The notes beneath the pieces are model-generated. The model was not told where the DNA came from and searched no databases. It was given only the letters and a program-made list of their open reading frames with translations. A stretch of 64,000 bases of DNA from Hwangdonia seohaensis (GTDB lineage: Bacteria; Bacteroidota; Bacteroidia; Flavobacteriales; Flavobacteriaceae): NCBI RefSeq assembly GCF_031932625.1, contig NZ_JAVSCK010000002.1:744001-808000 (forward strand), in the 5' to 3' direction. A program made the translations under genes and the position numbers. Of this stretch, positions 8,718-17,555 are shown one piece after another (within the stretch, counting starts at the first letter, position 1; every line of letters begins with the position of its first letter).

Positions 8718-8858
8718 TTTTCATCTTTAATCAAAATTAATAAAATTTTAGATTCCCTTTGTATTCATTGTATGATATTTTATATTGTCTGAATTCATGA
8801 ATCATTCGATTTCAAGGGAATGACAAATTATTAAAACAAAGCGAACTTTGAGTGATTT

Positions 8859-9746
8859 TTAGAATTTAATATTTCGCCATTTACTTGATTGAGTTGGCGC
8901 AATTTTTTGAAGCGTTTCTTTAAGGCTAGAAATATTCACATTTGGTCCGTTTGAGAAAATCTGCTCAATTTCATCGGCTTTGGCATCAAAAAAAGTACGC
9001 AAAACAAAGGAGTTTGGTCGGCGGCTATTCATGGTTTTAAATGTCATTAAAGCATCGGCCACCTGCTCTTTTCCGCCTTTTGCATCATCACCCATTATAT
9101 CCAATCCATTAATATGATAGTCATACATAACAGTTCTGTACTCTTTAAAAGTTGGCGATAGCACATTGTCAATCAATGCAAACCTGCTTTGTAAACCATC
9201 TTCAATTTTCCAACCTTTAAAGTTTTCTTGTTGCGAATAATTGGTAATGGTTTGCGCCTGTGCATAATAGGAATCGCCGCCATTTTCCGAAAACGAATCG
9301 GCATCTATGGCTAAAATCATATAAATGTGAAACGCCAAAACCGAGACAAGGTTTGATTCGAATTGTGTTGGATTGAAAGTGAGATTTTGAAACTCCAAAT
9401 ACCTGAATGAAAAATCCTTATCGTTAAAATTATAAAGTGGTGTGCTGTAAGAAGACCCAAAAACGGGGCGCGATGACTGCACTTGCAGGGTTCCTTGAAA
9501 CGCTTCGCCGCTAAAGTTGGTAATACTAATAACCATACTGCAATTGATACGTTCTTGATTTGCATAGGTTTTGTTGGTCCATTTGGTATTGTTTACAAAC
9601 TCGTTTAATTGCTTTTCAAGTGTTTTAAAAATTTGAAGATTTTCATTTCCGGTTTGCAAAGCATTAACCACAACGTTGCAGTTTAACTCTTGCGAAAAGC
9701 CATTGACACCAAAACTAACCAATAAAATAAATATAATATTACGCAT
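8859..9746 (-). CDS. DUF4835 family secreted protein
   Basis: 295 aa from the ATG at 9744-9746; an in-frame TTG one codon earlier is less likely. A signal peptide (about 1-19, ending GFSQ) is followed by ELNCNVVVNALQTGN, YSTPLYNFNDKDFSFRYLEF and NGLDIMGDDAKGGKEQV, recognisable as the DUF4835 family of Bacteroidota. No enzymatic motif is visible. It overlaps the end of coaBC by 8 nt. The family is regularly next to coaBC; its function is unknown, presumably periplasmic or outer-membrane associated. Confidence 0.85.
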   Translation of the reverse strand: MRNIIFILLVSFGVNGFSQELNCNVVVNALQTGNENLQIFKTLEKQLNEFVNNTKWTNKTYANQERINCSMVISITNFSGEAFQGTLQVQSSRPVFGSSYSTPLYNFNDKDFSFRYLEFQNLTFNPTQFESNLVSVLAFHIYMILAIDADSFSENGGDSYYAQAQTITNYSQQENFKGWKIEDGLQSRFALIDNVLSPTFKEYRTVMYDYHINGLDIMGDDAKGGKEQVADALMTFKTMNSRRPNSFVLRTFFDAKADEIEQIFSNGPNVNISSLKETLQKIAPTQSSKWRNIKF

Positions 9747-10950
9747 CAATTTGTTTTATAATTTCGTTTAATAAATCTTTTGCAACCTCGGTTTTGGACT
9801 TTAATTGAAATTTGGTTATGTTTTCGTTTTCATCAATAAAAGTCACTTTATTGGTTTCCGTTTTAAAACCTGCGCCTTTATCGTTTAACGAATTTAAAAC
9901 AATTAAATTTAATTGCTTTCTTTTTAATTTTCCAATTGCATTTTCAAGTTCGTTTTCGGTTTCTAACGCAAAACCAACCAAATACTGCTGTTTTTTAATT
10001 TGACCTAAAGATTCTAAAATATCCTTGGTTTTTGTCAGCTCTATGTTTAACGCTGAATCCTTCTTTTTTATTTTTTGAGCGGCTGCTTCTTTTGGTTTAA
10101 AATCGGCTACAGCTGCCGAAAGTATAGCAATATCTACATCTGCAAAATACCTGTGAGCGGCATCGTACATATCTTGTGCACTGATAACGGGTACAACCTC
10201 AATTAAAGCGTGATTTACTTTTTGATGCGTTGGTCCGGTAATTAAAACAACCGATGAGCCGAGATTGGCCGAAGCTTTCGCAATTTCAAAACCCATTTTA
10301 CCGCTGGAATGATTGCCTATAAAACGAACCGGATCGATGGCTTCGTAAGTTGGTCCTGCGGTGATTAAAACTTTTTTTCCGTGTAGCGGCAATTTATCTA
10401 AAATATCGTTTTCAATAAAAGCGATAATATCCTCGGGTTCTGCCATGCGCCCCTCGCCCACTAAACCACTTGCCAATTCGCCGCTTGTTGCCGGAATCAT
10501 AATATTTCCGAAGGCATCAAGTTTTTCAAATGATTTTAAGGTTGACGGATGTTTGTACATATCCAAATCCATCGCCGGTGCAAAGTAAACCGGACATTTT
10601 GCCGAAAGGTAGGTTGCTAAAAGTAAATTGTCGCAAACCCCATTTGCCATTTTGGAAAGCGTGTTTGCCGTGGCCGGAGCTATGATGAAATAATCTGCCC
10701 AAAGTCCTAAATCGACATGATTGTTCCACATCGCATTATCATCTTCTTCATTTGTAAAAGAAGAATAGACTGGATTTTTTGAAAGAGTTGATAAGGTTAA
10801 AGGTGTTATAAAATCTTTGGCTGAAGGCGTCATAACAACTTTTACGTTGGCGCCCGATTTTACAAATAACCTAACTAGTGAAGCTGTTTTATAAGCGGCA
10901 ATACCACCACTAATTCCCAATAGTATGTTCTTGCCGCTTAGAATACTCAT
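9739..10950 (-). CDS. coaBC: Bifunctional phosphopantothenoylcysteine decarboxylase / phosphopantothenate-cysteine ligase
   Basis: 403 aa with both domains. The CoaC flavoprotein half (1-185) has the LGISGGIAAYK FMN loop, active-site H78 (NNHVD) and the PAMDLDM motif at 125-131. The CoaB half (190-403) starts KKVLITAGPTYEAIDPVRF with the dinucleotide loop GNHSSGKMG. It performs two consecutive steps from 4'-phosphopantothenate to 4'-phosphopantetheine. The loop that carries a catalytic cysteine in E. coli (ACG) reads LASGLVGEGRM here, with S161 in that place. The gene starts 7 nt after the omega-like subunit gene. Confidence 0.95.
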   Translation of the reverse strand: MSILSGKNILLGISGGIAAYKTASLVRLFVKSGANVKVVMTPSAKDFITPLTLSTLSKNPVYSSFTNEEDDNAMWNNHVDLGLWADYFIIAPATANTLSKMANGVCDNLLLATYLSAKCPVYFAPAMDLDMYKHPSTLKSFEKLDAFGNIMIPATSGELASGLVGEGRMAEPEDIIAFIENDILDKLPLHGKKVLITAGPTYEAIDPVRFIGNHSSGKMGFEIAKASANLGSSVVLITGPTHQKVNHALIEVVPVISAQDMYDAAHRYFADVDIAILSAAVADFKPKEAAAQKIKKKDSALNIELTKTKDILESLGQIKKQQYLVGFALETENELENAIGKLKRKQLNLIVLNSLNDKGAGFKTETNKVTFIDENENITKFQLKSKTEVAKDLLNEIIKQIDA

Positions 10951-10957
10951 AATTATT

Positions 10958-11293
10958 TTATTCCTGAGAATCTTCCTCGGTATTTCTGTGGTAAATTTTA
11001 TCGGTTAACCATTCCTGTACCGCTAACGCATGAGGTTTTGGCAACTTTTCGTAAAATTTAGAAACCTCGATTTGTTCTTTGTTTTCAAAAATTTCTTCAA
11101 GACTATCGTTGTAAGTGGCAAATTCTTCCAACTTATCAATAAGTTCTTTTTTAATTTCCGAATTGATTTGCTCAGCGCGTCTTGCGATAATAGAAATTGA
11201 TTCGTAAATGTTTCCCGTTGGCTCATCAATTTGATTTCTATCGTAAGTAACCGTATTAACAGGAGCGTTGGTTTTTTTTAAGTCCATTGACAT
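10958..11293 (-). CDS. rpoZ: RNA polymerase omega subunit-like protein
   Basis: 111 aa. The segment GNIYESISIIARRAEQINSE matches the conserved helix of omega/Rpb6 proteins, and the flanks are diverged as usual in Bacteroidota. Omega stabilises the beta' subunit of RNA polymerase. Two ATG codons occur at the start (11293 and 11287); either is possible. It lies 6 nt after bamD and 7 nt before coaBC, clearly one operon. The name rests on family resemblance plus this conserved neighbourhood. Confidence 0.78.
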   Translation of the reverse strand: MSMDLKKTNAPVNTVTYDRNQIDEPTGNIYESISIIARRAEQINSEIKKELIDKLEEFATYNDSLEEIFENKEQIEVSKFYEKLPKPHALAVQEWLTDKIYHRNTEEDSQE

Positions 11294-11299
11294 AATTAT

Positions 11300-12112
11300 T
11301 TAACTTTTAGTGCTGTAATTTTTTAATGCTTCATCCATTTCCAAAACCATAACATTTATAGCTTCGGTATATTTTGAGTTTGGATATTTATTTTTGAATG
11401 CTTCGTAGTATTCCTTAGCCGTTATTAAACGATTTTGCTTTTTGTACTCTACACTATTGATGCCCAATTTATAGGCAGAATCGAGCTTGTAAAACAAGGC
11501 GTCTTCTCGCAAACTAGAACCCGGGAAATCGAAAATAAAATTATCAAACGATTTTATAGCGGCTTCCAACTCTGTAGAAGTAAAGGCAATTTTATTGTAT
11601 TGCTTAGCGATTTCAAACGCTTTCTTTTCTAATTTATAATCCAGTTCTTTAACCAATATATTAGCTTCTACGCTATATTCAGACTCAGGGTACAAATTGA
11701 TAAAGGCTTGAAGTTTTTCGATGGCTTCAACCGTTTCTTTTTGATCTTTGGAATAAACCGGAGAAAGCATATAGTGGCTTTTAGCACTTAAAAAAGCGGC
11801 CTCTTCTACCTTTTCACTATTGGGATAACTCGATGCAAAACGTTCAAATTGATAACCGGCCACATAGTAATCCTTGGTTTTATAAAATGTATTGGAATAT
11901 AAATACATTAATTTTTCAGCTTGGGGCTTCCCTCGGTAATTTGGTACAATTTGCGCAAAAAGCTTGTTGGCTTTTGCGTATTTACCTTCGTTATACAAGG
12001 CTTCACCCATTTTAAATTTAGGAGCAATCTCTTCGTTTTTTAAAACTTTTTGATACTCGCTACAAGAGCTAAAAATAGAAATGGTAATTATGATATAAAA
12101 AAACTTCTTCAT
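11300..12112 (-). CDS. bamD: Outer-membrane assembly lipoprotein BamD
   Basis: 270 aa starting at the ATG at 12110-12112. An upstream in-frame ATG at 12133 would add 7 residues before the signal sequence. MKKFFYIIITISIFSSCSEY is a lipoprotein signal with lipobox SSC. TPR-like repeats follow (EALYNEGKYAKANKLFAQIV, AGYQFERFASSYPNSEKVEEA and AITAKEYYEAFKNKYPNSKY-type units). BamD works with the BamA barrel to insert outer-membrane proteins. It is co-transcribed with the omega-like gene. Confidence 0.93.
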   Translation of the reverse strand: MKKFFYIIITISIFSSCSEYQKVLKNEEIAPKFKMGEALYNEGKYAKANKLFAQIVPNYRGKPQAEKLMYLYSNTFYKTKDYYVAGYQFERFASSYPNSEKVEEAAFLSAKSHYMLSPVYSKDQKETVEAIEKLQAFINLYPESEYSVEANILVKELDYKLEKKAFEIAKQYNKIAFTSTELEAAIKSFDNFIFDFPGSSLREDALFYKLDSAYKLGINSVEYKKQNRLITAKEYYEAFKNKYPNSKYTEAINVMVLEMDEALKNYSTKS

Positions 12113-12227
12113 AGATTTTAAAACAGAATGCAAAATTAAGGTATTAATATGGATTTTAAAAATATAATTTCTCTGCTAAAATAAATGTTGAAATGTAGTA
12201 ACCACACGGTTTAAGTTATATTTAACA

Positions 12228-13109
12228 TTACTTAAATGTTTTAATAAATGAAGCAATTTTTTCTTTTAAGGAATTTGATGCCGGAACCAATGGCAACCTT
12301 ACGGTATCTTGACAAAGATTTAAGGCTTCAAAAACAGCTTTAATACCTGCTGGATTATTCTCTTCAAAAATATGGCCAACCACATCCATTAATTTAAAAT
12401 GAATGGCGTATGCCGCTTTGGCTTCGCCCTTTAACCCCAAACGAACCATGTTTGAAAACGCTTTAGGAAAGGCTTGTCCGATAACCGAAATAACACCTGC
12501 TCCACCGGCCAAAACCACACCCAATGCCAAATCGTCGTCACCGGAAATAATTAAAAAATCTTCGGGTTTGTTTTTTAACAATTGTAAATATTGCGCAACG
12601 TTATTCCCAGCTTCTTTAACGGCTACAACATTTTTAAAATCGTTTGCCAAACGCAACGTGGTTTCCACTTCCATATTTTTTGAAGTACGCCCAGGAACGT
12701 TGTACAAAATAATATCTGTGGGGCATGCTTCAGCAATCGCTTTAAAATGCTGGTACAACCCTTCTTGTGTTGGTTTGCTGTAATATGGCGACACCGATAA
12801 AATGGCATCAATACCACTTAAATCGGTTGCTTTTATTTCTTCAACTACTGATGCTGTATTATTACCGCCAATACCTAAAACCAGTGGCAACCGACCATTA
12901 TTAGCTTTCGATATGGTGTTAACAACAGCCTGCTTTTCTTCTTTAGTAATGGTAACACTTTCTCCCGTTGTACCACAAATTACAAGGTAATCGGTGCCGT
13001 TTTCAATATTGAAATTAACAATATTCGCCAAGGCGTCATGGTCTATACTCAAATCAGTTTTAAACGGTGTAACCAATGCCACTCCAGTACCTAAAAACTT
13101 ACTGCTCAT
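12228..13109 (-). CDS. dapA: 4-hydroxy-tetrahydrodipicolinate synthase
   Basis: 293 aa TIM-barrel lyase that condenses pyruvate with aspartate semialdehyde, the entry to lysine and diaminopimelate. The Schiff-base lysine is K165 (VVAVKEA). Catalytic Y136 lies in LYNVPGRT, and the CGTTGES motif is at 45-51. The 3' end of the DUF6913 gene overlaps its start by 11 nt. A 115-nt gap to bamD holds no clear terminator. dapF of the same pathway is at 32508. Confidence 0.96.
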   Translation of the reverse strand: MSSKFLGTGVALVTPFKTDLSIDHDALANIVNFNIENGTDYLVICGTTGESVTITKEEKQAVVNTISKANNGRLPLVLGIGGNNTASVVEEIKATDLSGIDAILSVSPYYSKPTQEGLYQHFKAIAEACPTDIILYNVPGRTSKNMEVETTLRLANDFKNVVAVKEAGNNVAQYLQLLKNKPEDFLIISGDDDLALGVVLAGGAGVISVIGQAFPKAFSNMVRLGLKGEAKAAYAIHFKLMDVVGHIFEENNPAGIKAVFEALNLCQDTVRLPLVPASNSLKEKIASFIKTFK

Positions 13110-13629
13110 TTTTAATTTTATTTAATATGGTTAAGTATTTATGCACTTCGGCTTTAAATACGTTAAATTCTTTTATGTTGGTGTTTATTATTAAATCGTT
13201 CAATCGATCATCGGTTTGCAAAATGCCTATTTTGAATTGCGCTTCAGATTTTGCCGTAAGCAACTTTAATTCCAAATCTTCAGTTGTATAGTAACTAATC
13301 AACACATCAAACTTTGTGCTTAAAAACGTTTGCAATTCTATATTTTTAATGGTGCCGCTCCACCCAAAATCCTTAGGGTTGTAACAGGCATCCCAAGAAC
13401 TTATGGTGTCTCTTTTATTTGCCGAAAACGCAATTATTTTAAGTCTATTTGGGCGTACGTTTATATGATCTGCCAAGGCCCTAAACAATTCAAAATCATC
13501 AACTTCGTCAATATTTAAGATAACACCCAAACTTTTAACCTCGCTGTCGGTAACGCTTACTTCGCGTTGCGACAACAATTTGTTAAGGTGCTTTTTATTA
13601 GATTTTTCTTTAAAACCTTTTAAAATCAT
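13099..13629 (-). CDS. DUF6913 family protein
   Basis: 176 aa, no signal peptide or membrane segment. NKRDTISSWDACYNPKDFGW and LSTKFDVLISYYTTEDLELK are characteristic of a flavobacterial family (DUF6913) regularly placed just upstream of dapA. No catalytic motif is seen. It is divergent from the 5'-nucleotidase pair, with 57 nt between start codons. Function unknown. Confidence 0.75.
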   Translation of the reverse strand: MILKGFKEKSNKKHLNKLLSQREVSVTDSEVKSLGVILNIDEVDDFELFRALADHINVRPNRLKIIAFSANKRDTISSWDACYNPKDFGWSGTIKNIELQTFLSTKFDVLISYYTTEDLELKLLTAKSEAQFKIGILQTDDRLNDLIINTNIKEFNVFKAEVHKYLTILNKIKNEQ

Positions 13630-13686
13630 TTATCTTTATCCTTTTCGCAAAGGTAGCAAAAGTACATTCAAAAAATCGTTTCGTAT

Positions 13687-14445
13687 ATGAGGTTCACACA
13701 TTTTATTTTTTTGTTATATATTTTTATTTTTTTGGGTTGCAAGCAAGAAAAACTGCACTTGACTAAAATTGAAGGCAAGCAAATTCAGATTACCGATAGC
13801 ATAACGCCTAACGCCGAAATCGAAACGTTTATCAAACCTTTTAGGGATAATATCCAAAAGGATTTAGATAGTGTTTTAGCGTATTCAGTAAGTACCTATT
13901 CTAAAACCGATGGCCATTTAAATACGGCCGTTGGTAATTTTATGGCCGATGCCGTTTACAGTGAGGCCAATCCTATTTTCAAAAAAAGAACCGGTAAAAA
14001 TATCGATATGGTTTTGTTGAACCATGGCGGCATTCGTTCAGTTTTACCAAAAGGAAATGTTACCAAAAGATCCGCTTTTAAATTGATGCCTTTTGAGAAC
14101 AGCATTGTAGTTGTGGCGCTAAAAGGCACTCAAGTAGATAGTATTATCTCTTATTTAAAATCCAAAAAAAGAGCGCATCCCATTTCCAAATTAAAGCTAG
14201 TGCTTGATAAGGATTATAATGTTTTTGAAGCGAAAATAAACGGAGAATACATAAATAAAAATAAAACCTATTATGTGGCTACCAACGATTATTTATACAA
14301 TGGTGGCGATAATATGTCGTTTTTTAAAACCAACGACAGCCTGTATAATTTAAACTATAAATTAAGAAATGCCCTAATAGATAAATTTACGAAGTTAGAC
14401 ACCATAAATCCCGTGATTGACGATAGGTTTATTCAATTAAAATAG
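13687..14445 (+). CDS. 5'-nucleotidase C-terminal domain protein (lipoprotein)
   Basis: 252 aa. A signal with lipobox (IFLGCKQ) is followed by a stand-alone 5'-nucleotidase C-terminal domain: NTAVGNFMADAVYSE, VLLNHGGIRSVLPKG, FENSIVVVALKGTQV and YLYNGGDNMSFF. In UshA-type enzymes this domain binds the nucleoside and follows the metallophosphatase domain in one chain. Here it is a separate gene placed first, 60 nt before the catalytic partner. The two products probably act together in the periplasm on nucleotides. Confidence 0.88.
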   Translation: MRFTHFIFLLYIFIFLGCKQEKLHLTKIEGKQIQITDSITPNAEIETFIKPFRDNIQKDLDSVLAYSVSTYSKTDGHLNTAVGNFMADAVYSEANPIFKKRTGKNIDMVLLNHGGIRSVLPKGNVTKRSAFKLMPFENSIVVVALKGTQVDSIISYLKSKKRAHPISKLKLVLDKDYNVFEAKINGEYINKNKTYYVATNDYLYNGGDNMSFFKTNDSLYNLNYKLRNALIDKFTKLDTINPVIDDRFIQLK

Positions 14446-14505
14446 TTTAAGAATATATAATATTGGGTTATTTAATCCATGCATAAAAAACAGTTTAAAA
14501 ACAAA

Positions 14506-15423
14506 ATGAAACGCAGAGATTTTATACAACAAGCCACGGCGGGAACCGCATTAGTAACCCTTGGTAGTTTAGGGTTGCAGTCGTTTACTTCGTCCATAAA
14601 AACATCAAAAATCACTATTTTACACACCAATGATGTGCACAGTCATATTGATGCTTTTGGACCAGAGGATGGCAGGAATGCCAACAAAGGCGGTGTAGCG
14701 AGAAGAGCGGCTTTAATTGAAGCTATCAGAAACGAAAATCCAAACACCTTACTTATGGACGCCGGCGATATTTTTCAAGGAACACCGTACTTTAATTATT
14801 ATGGTGGCGAGTTGGAGTTTAAGTTAATGAGCAAGCTAAAATACGATGCGGCAACCATTGGCAACCACGATTTTGATAATGGTATTGAAGGTCTGTACGC
14901 CCAATTGCCGCATGCCGAATTTGAATTTATATCATCCAATTACGATTTTTCAAACACCATAATGGACACCCATGCCAAACCGTATAACATATTTAAAAGA
15001 GACGGCATTAAAATTGGAGTTTTTGGTTTGGGAATTGAGTTAAACGGATTGGTTGACCCGTCTATGTTCAAGGAAACCAAATATTTGGATCCTATTGAAA
15101 CAACTCAAGAAATGACCAGGATTCTTAAAGAAGATGAGCAATGCGATTTAATAATCTGTTTATCGCATTTAGGCTATAATTACCGAAATAGTGACACAAA
15201 AATAAGTGATTTAAAACTGGCCGCTGCCACAAAAAATATAGATTTGATTATTGGCGGACACACCCATACTTTTTTGAAAAAACCAACCGTTGTAAAAAAT
15301 ATTGAAGGTGAAAATATGCTAGTAAACCAAGTGGGTTGCTATGGCATTAATCTTGGTAAAATAGATTTTTATTTTGATGCTGATAAAAACAAAGCGGCAA
15401 ATGGCACATCTATAATTGTTTAG
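14506..15423 (+). CDS. Metallophosphoesterase, catalytic half of a split 5'-nucleotidase
   Basis: 305 aa from ATG 14506; an upstream ATG at 14479 adds 9 residues before the signal. MKRRDFIQQATAGTALVTLG is a twin-arginine-like signal. The calcineurin-like domain carries HTNDVHSH, MDAGDIFQGTP, GNHDFDNG, CLSHLGY and GGHTHTF metal ligands. It lacks the C-terminal nucleoside-binding domain, which is encoded by the preceding gene. It probably hydrolyses 5'-nucleotides or related phosphoesters in the periplasm. Its 3' end overlaps the convergent YhhN-like gene by 4 nt. Confidence 0.9.
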   Translation: MKRRDFIQQATAGTALVTLGSLGLQSFTSSIKTSKITILHTNDVHSHIDAFGPEDGRNANKGGVARRAALIEAIRNENPNTLLMDAGDIFQGTPYFNYYGGELEFKLMSKLKYDAATIGNHDFDNGIEGLYAQLPHAEFEFISSNYDFSNTIMDTHAKPYNIFKRDGIKIGVFGLGIELNGLVDPSMFKETKYLDPIETTQEMTRILKEDEQCDLIICLSHLGYNYRNSDTKISDLKLAAATKNIDLIIGGHTHTFLKKPTVVKNIEGENMLVNQVGCYGINLGKIDFYFDADKNKAANGTSIIV

Positions 15424-16169
15424 GCGAAAATATTATCGGAATTATAACTGTCCTGAGGTTTGTTTTGGGTAATTGCACTTTTGTTTTCAACCATTATATA
15501 AGTTAACAACAGATAAATGCCAATGGCGTAAATAATCCTTTCCAACATTACAAAACTCCAGCTGTACACGTAGTATAAACTAACATAGCTCAGAATTGTA
15601 GAAAAAACCAAACATAAGGCTACCATTAAAAAGAGAATGGAAAGTTTGGTGTCGTTTGCCAAATATTTACCGAAGGCCAAAAAGACCAGCAGTATTAACG
15701 AAAGGTTTTTTACACCAAACAAAAGCACCTCGAAGCTATCGGGTACAATGGCTTTTAAAATACCGTAAAAAGTGTATAAAAAATAAGCGTTTATTAAAAA
15801 CACAACTACTAAATAAGTGCCAACTACCTTGTCGATATTAAAAAACCTAAACTTGGAAAGTGCTATTCCTATTAAACTCATATAGCTTAAAAAGTAAAAA
15901 ACACTAGAAGCTTTAAAGAATAATTCGTTTTCAAAAAATGCCAATGAGACATCACCTAAAAACGAAAACAGAAAAAACAAAATAAAAGGAAGACTCAGCG
16001 TTTTATACTTCATAAAAAACAAAATCAACAAAGCAGGGATAAAAAACACTTTTGTGGTTTGTAAAAATAGGGCTTCTTCACTAAAAGCGCCAATAATATT
16101 TACAGAAACCAAAAGCAATAATGCGCCAAAAAACAACTTATTAAAGCTAAGTATGAACGAATTTTTCAT
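15420..16169 (-). CDS. YhhN-like (lysoplasmalogenase family) membrane protein
   Basis: 249 aa, about eight hydrophobic segments. LQTTKVFFIPALLILFFM and FLFSFLGDVSLAFF match the conserved K...P and FSxxGD features of YhhN/TMEM86 proteins, some of which cleave lysoplasmalogen. It is related to the two neighbours at 16736 and 17556 (compare ALCLVFSTI with ALCIVFSEV), so this is a small local paralogue family. Substrate unknown. Confidence 0.7.
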   Translation of the reverse strand: MKNSFILSFNKLFFGALLLLVSVNIIGAFSEEALFLQTTKVFFIPALLILFFMKYKTLSLPFILFFLFSFLGDVSLAFFENELFFKASSVFYFLSYMSLIGIALSKFRFFNIDKVVGTYLVVVFLINAYFLYTFYGILKAIVPDSFEVLLFGVKNLSLILLVFLAFGKYLANDTKLSILFLMVALCLVFSTILSYVSLYYVYSWSFVMLERIIYAIGIYLLLTYIMVENKSAITQNKPQDSYNSDNIFA

Positions 16170-16342
16170 GGTATTTTATATAAGTAGGTTAAACAAATAT
16201 AAAAATAAAAACCAATTACAGCGATAAAATCGTGCTTTTTGTCGATTATTTTGTTAGTATTTAGTGTTTTAACGATAAAAAACACATAACCGCAAAAAAG
16301 AAACCTTATTAAATATGTCCTACTCATAATAATTGTTAAAAC

Positions 16343-16726
16343 ATGAAAAAAAACATATCGTTAATTTTAAGAATACTTGTGGCTGTTATTTTAATTCAGA
16401 CCCTTCGTTTTAAATTTACAGCACATCCAGATAGCGTATATATTTTTAAAACGATTGGGTTAGAGCCTTTTGGGCGAATAGCCATAGGTATTTTGGAGCT
16501 TATTGCCGGGGTTTTACTATTAATACCTAAAACGGTTTGGTTAGGTGCGGGCTTAACCATTGGTTTGATGTTTGGTGCAATTTTCATGCATTTAACCCAA
16601 CTTGGGATTGCCATAAATAACGATGGTGGAGTTTTGTTTTTTACTGCGGTTATTACTTTTATACTAGCCTCTGTAATACTTTACCGCTTCCGCAAAGACA
16701 TACCATTTATCAACAAAAAGATGTAA
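16343..16726 (+). CDS. DoxX-family membrane protein
   Basis: 127 aa with four membrane helices (about 7-22, 45-62, 66-84, 96-112). The pattern RILVAVILIQTLRFKF, LEPFGRIAIGILELIAGVLLLIP and LTIGLMFGAIFMHLT is that of small DoxX/DoxD-like proteins. Function is poorly defined; some members take part in redox or thiosulfate metabolism. It stands alone on the plus strand among minus-strand YhhN-like genes and ends 9 nt before the frameshifted one. Confidence 0.75.
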   Translation: MKKNISLILRILVAVILIQTLRFKFTAHPDSVYIFKTIGLEPFGRIAIGILELIAGVLLLIPKTVWLGAGLTIGLMFGAIFMHLTQLGIAINNDGGVLFFTAVITFILASVILYRFRKDIPFINKKM

Positions 16727-16735
16727 TTGGTTGAT

Positions 16736-17460
16736 TTATCCCGCTGCTAAGACTTCTTCTGTTTCATCCTCAAGTTTTGATTGTTGAAATAAAAAAAAGA
16801 ATGCCAAAACAAACAAGGACACAAACATAAAGTTTAGTAGATTTTGATTGGCTATATATATGTATGCAATATTGATAACTTCGCTAAAAACAATACATAT
16901 AGCGCCCAGAAATAAGAATAACGATTTTTTATCACCTTATAAAAATAATTTAAGAGAGACACCGAGAGCACCAAAAGTATCAAAATATTATACGAGATTT
17001 CTAAAATATACTCTACCGATAAGCTTAATGATGGAGAAATAATTTTAAACAACACATACCCCATATACGAACTTAAAATGGCGAGCACTATTACCTGTAC
17101 CTTAAATCTTTTTATAACCTCCTTAAAATTTATGGATCTATATATCTCTATCAACAAAAACACATAAGCCGCTACACACAGTGTATTACAGATATAATAG
17201 TACGTTTGGAAAACCATGGCATCTTTTACAAATAGCATGAGTTCGGGGATGGAATAGCATATTAAAAAAAGGCTGAAAAAAAGAGTTTTCTTCTTAACTG
17301 AAATAAAATAAAGCAGCGTAATAAGCGGAATAATAAGCACACTAATTTGAGTGGCAACGGATGAGTATTCAAAGAATTCAAATCCCACAAATAAGATATA
17401 AACCAAACTTATAAATCCTATTAAAACCTTAGAAATAATCATGGCTGTAAAAATTAACAC
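16736..17460 (-). pseudogene. YhhN-like membrane protein gene, frameshifted
   Basis: The open frame from the ATG at 17460 stops early at 16852 (202 aa). Compared with its neighbour at 17556-18287, the reading frame breaks at about 16934-16936, where the neighbour has tataaagatgat and this copy has tataaggtgat, one base fewer. Reading on in the other frame restores close similarity (DKKSLFLFLGAICIVFSEV, then SLFVLAFFFLFQQS) up to a TAA at 16736-16738. The restored protein would be about 241 aa, matching the 243-aa neighbour. It is either a recent frameshift mutation or a sequence error. Confidence 0.8.
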
Positions 17461-17555
17461 ACAAATTTAACAAAATATACAACTAAGCCTAGACATTGTT
17501 AACCTTTTTAAGTTAATTAAAATAAATTGTTGATGATTTTATAATAAACAGCTGG

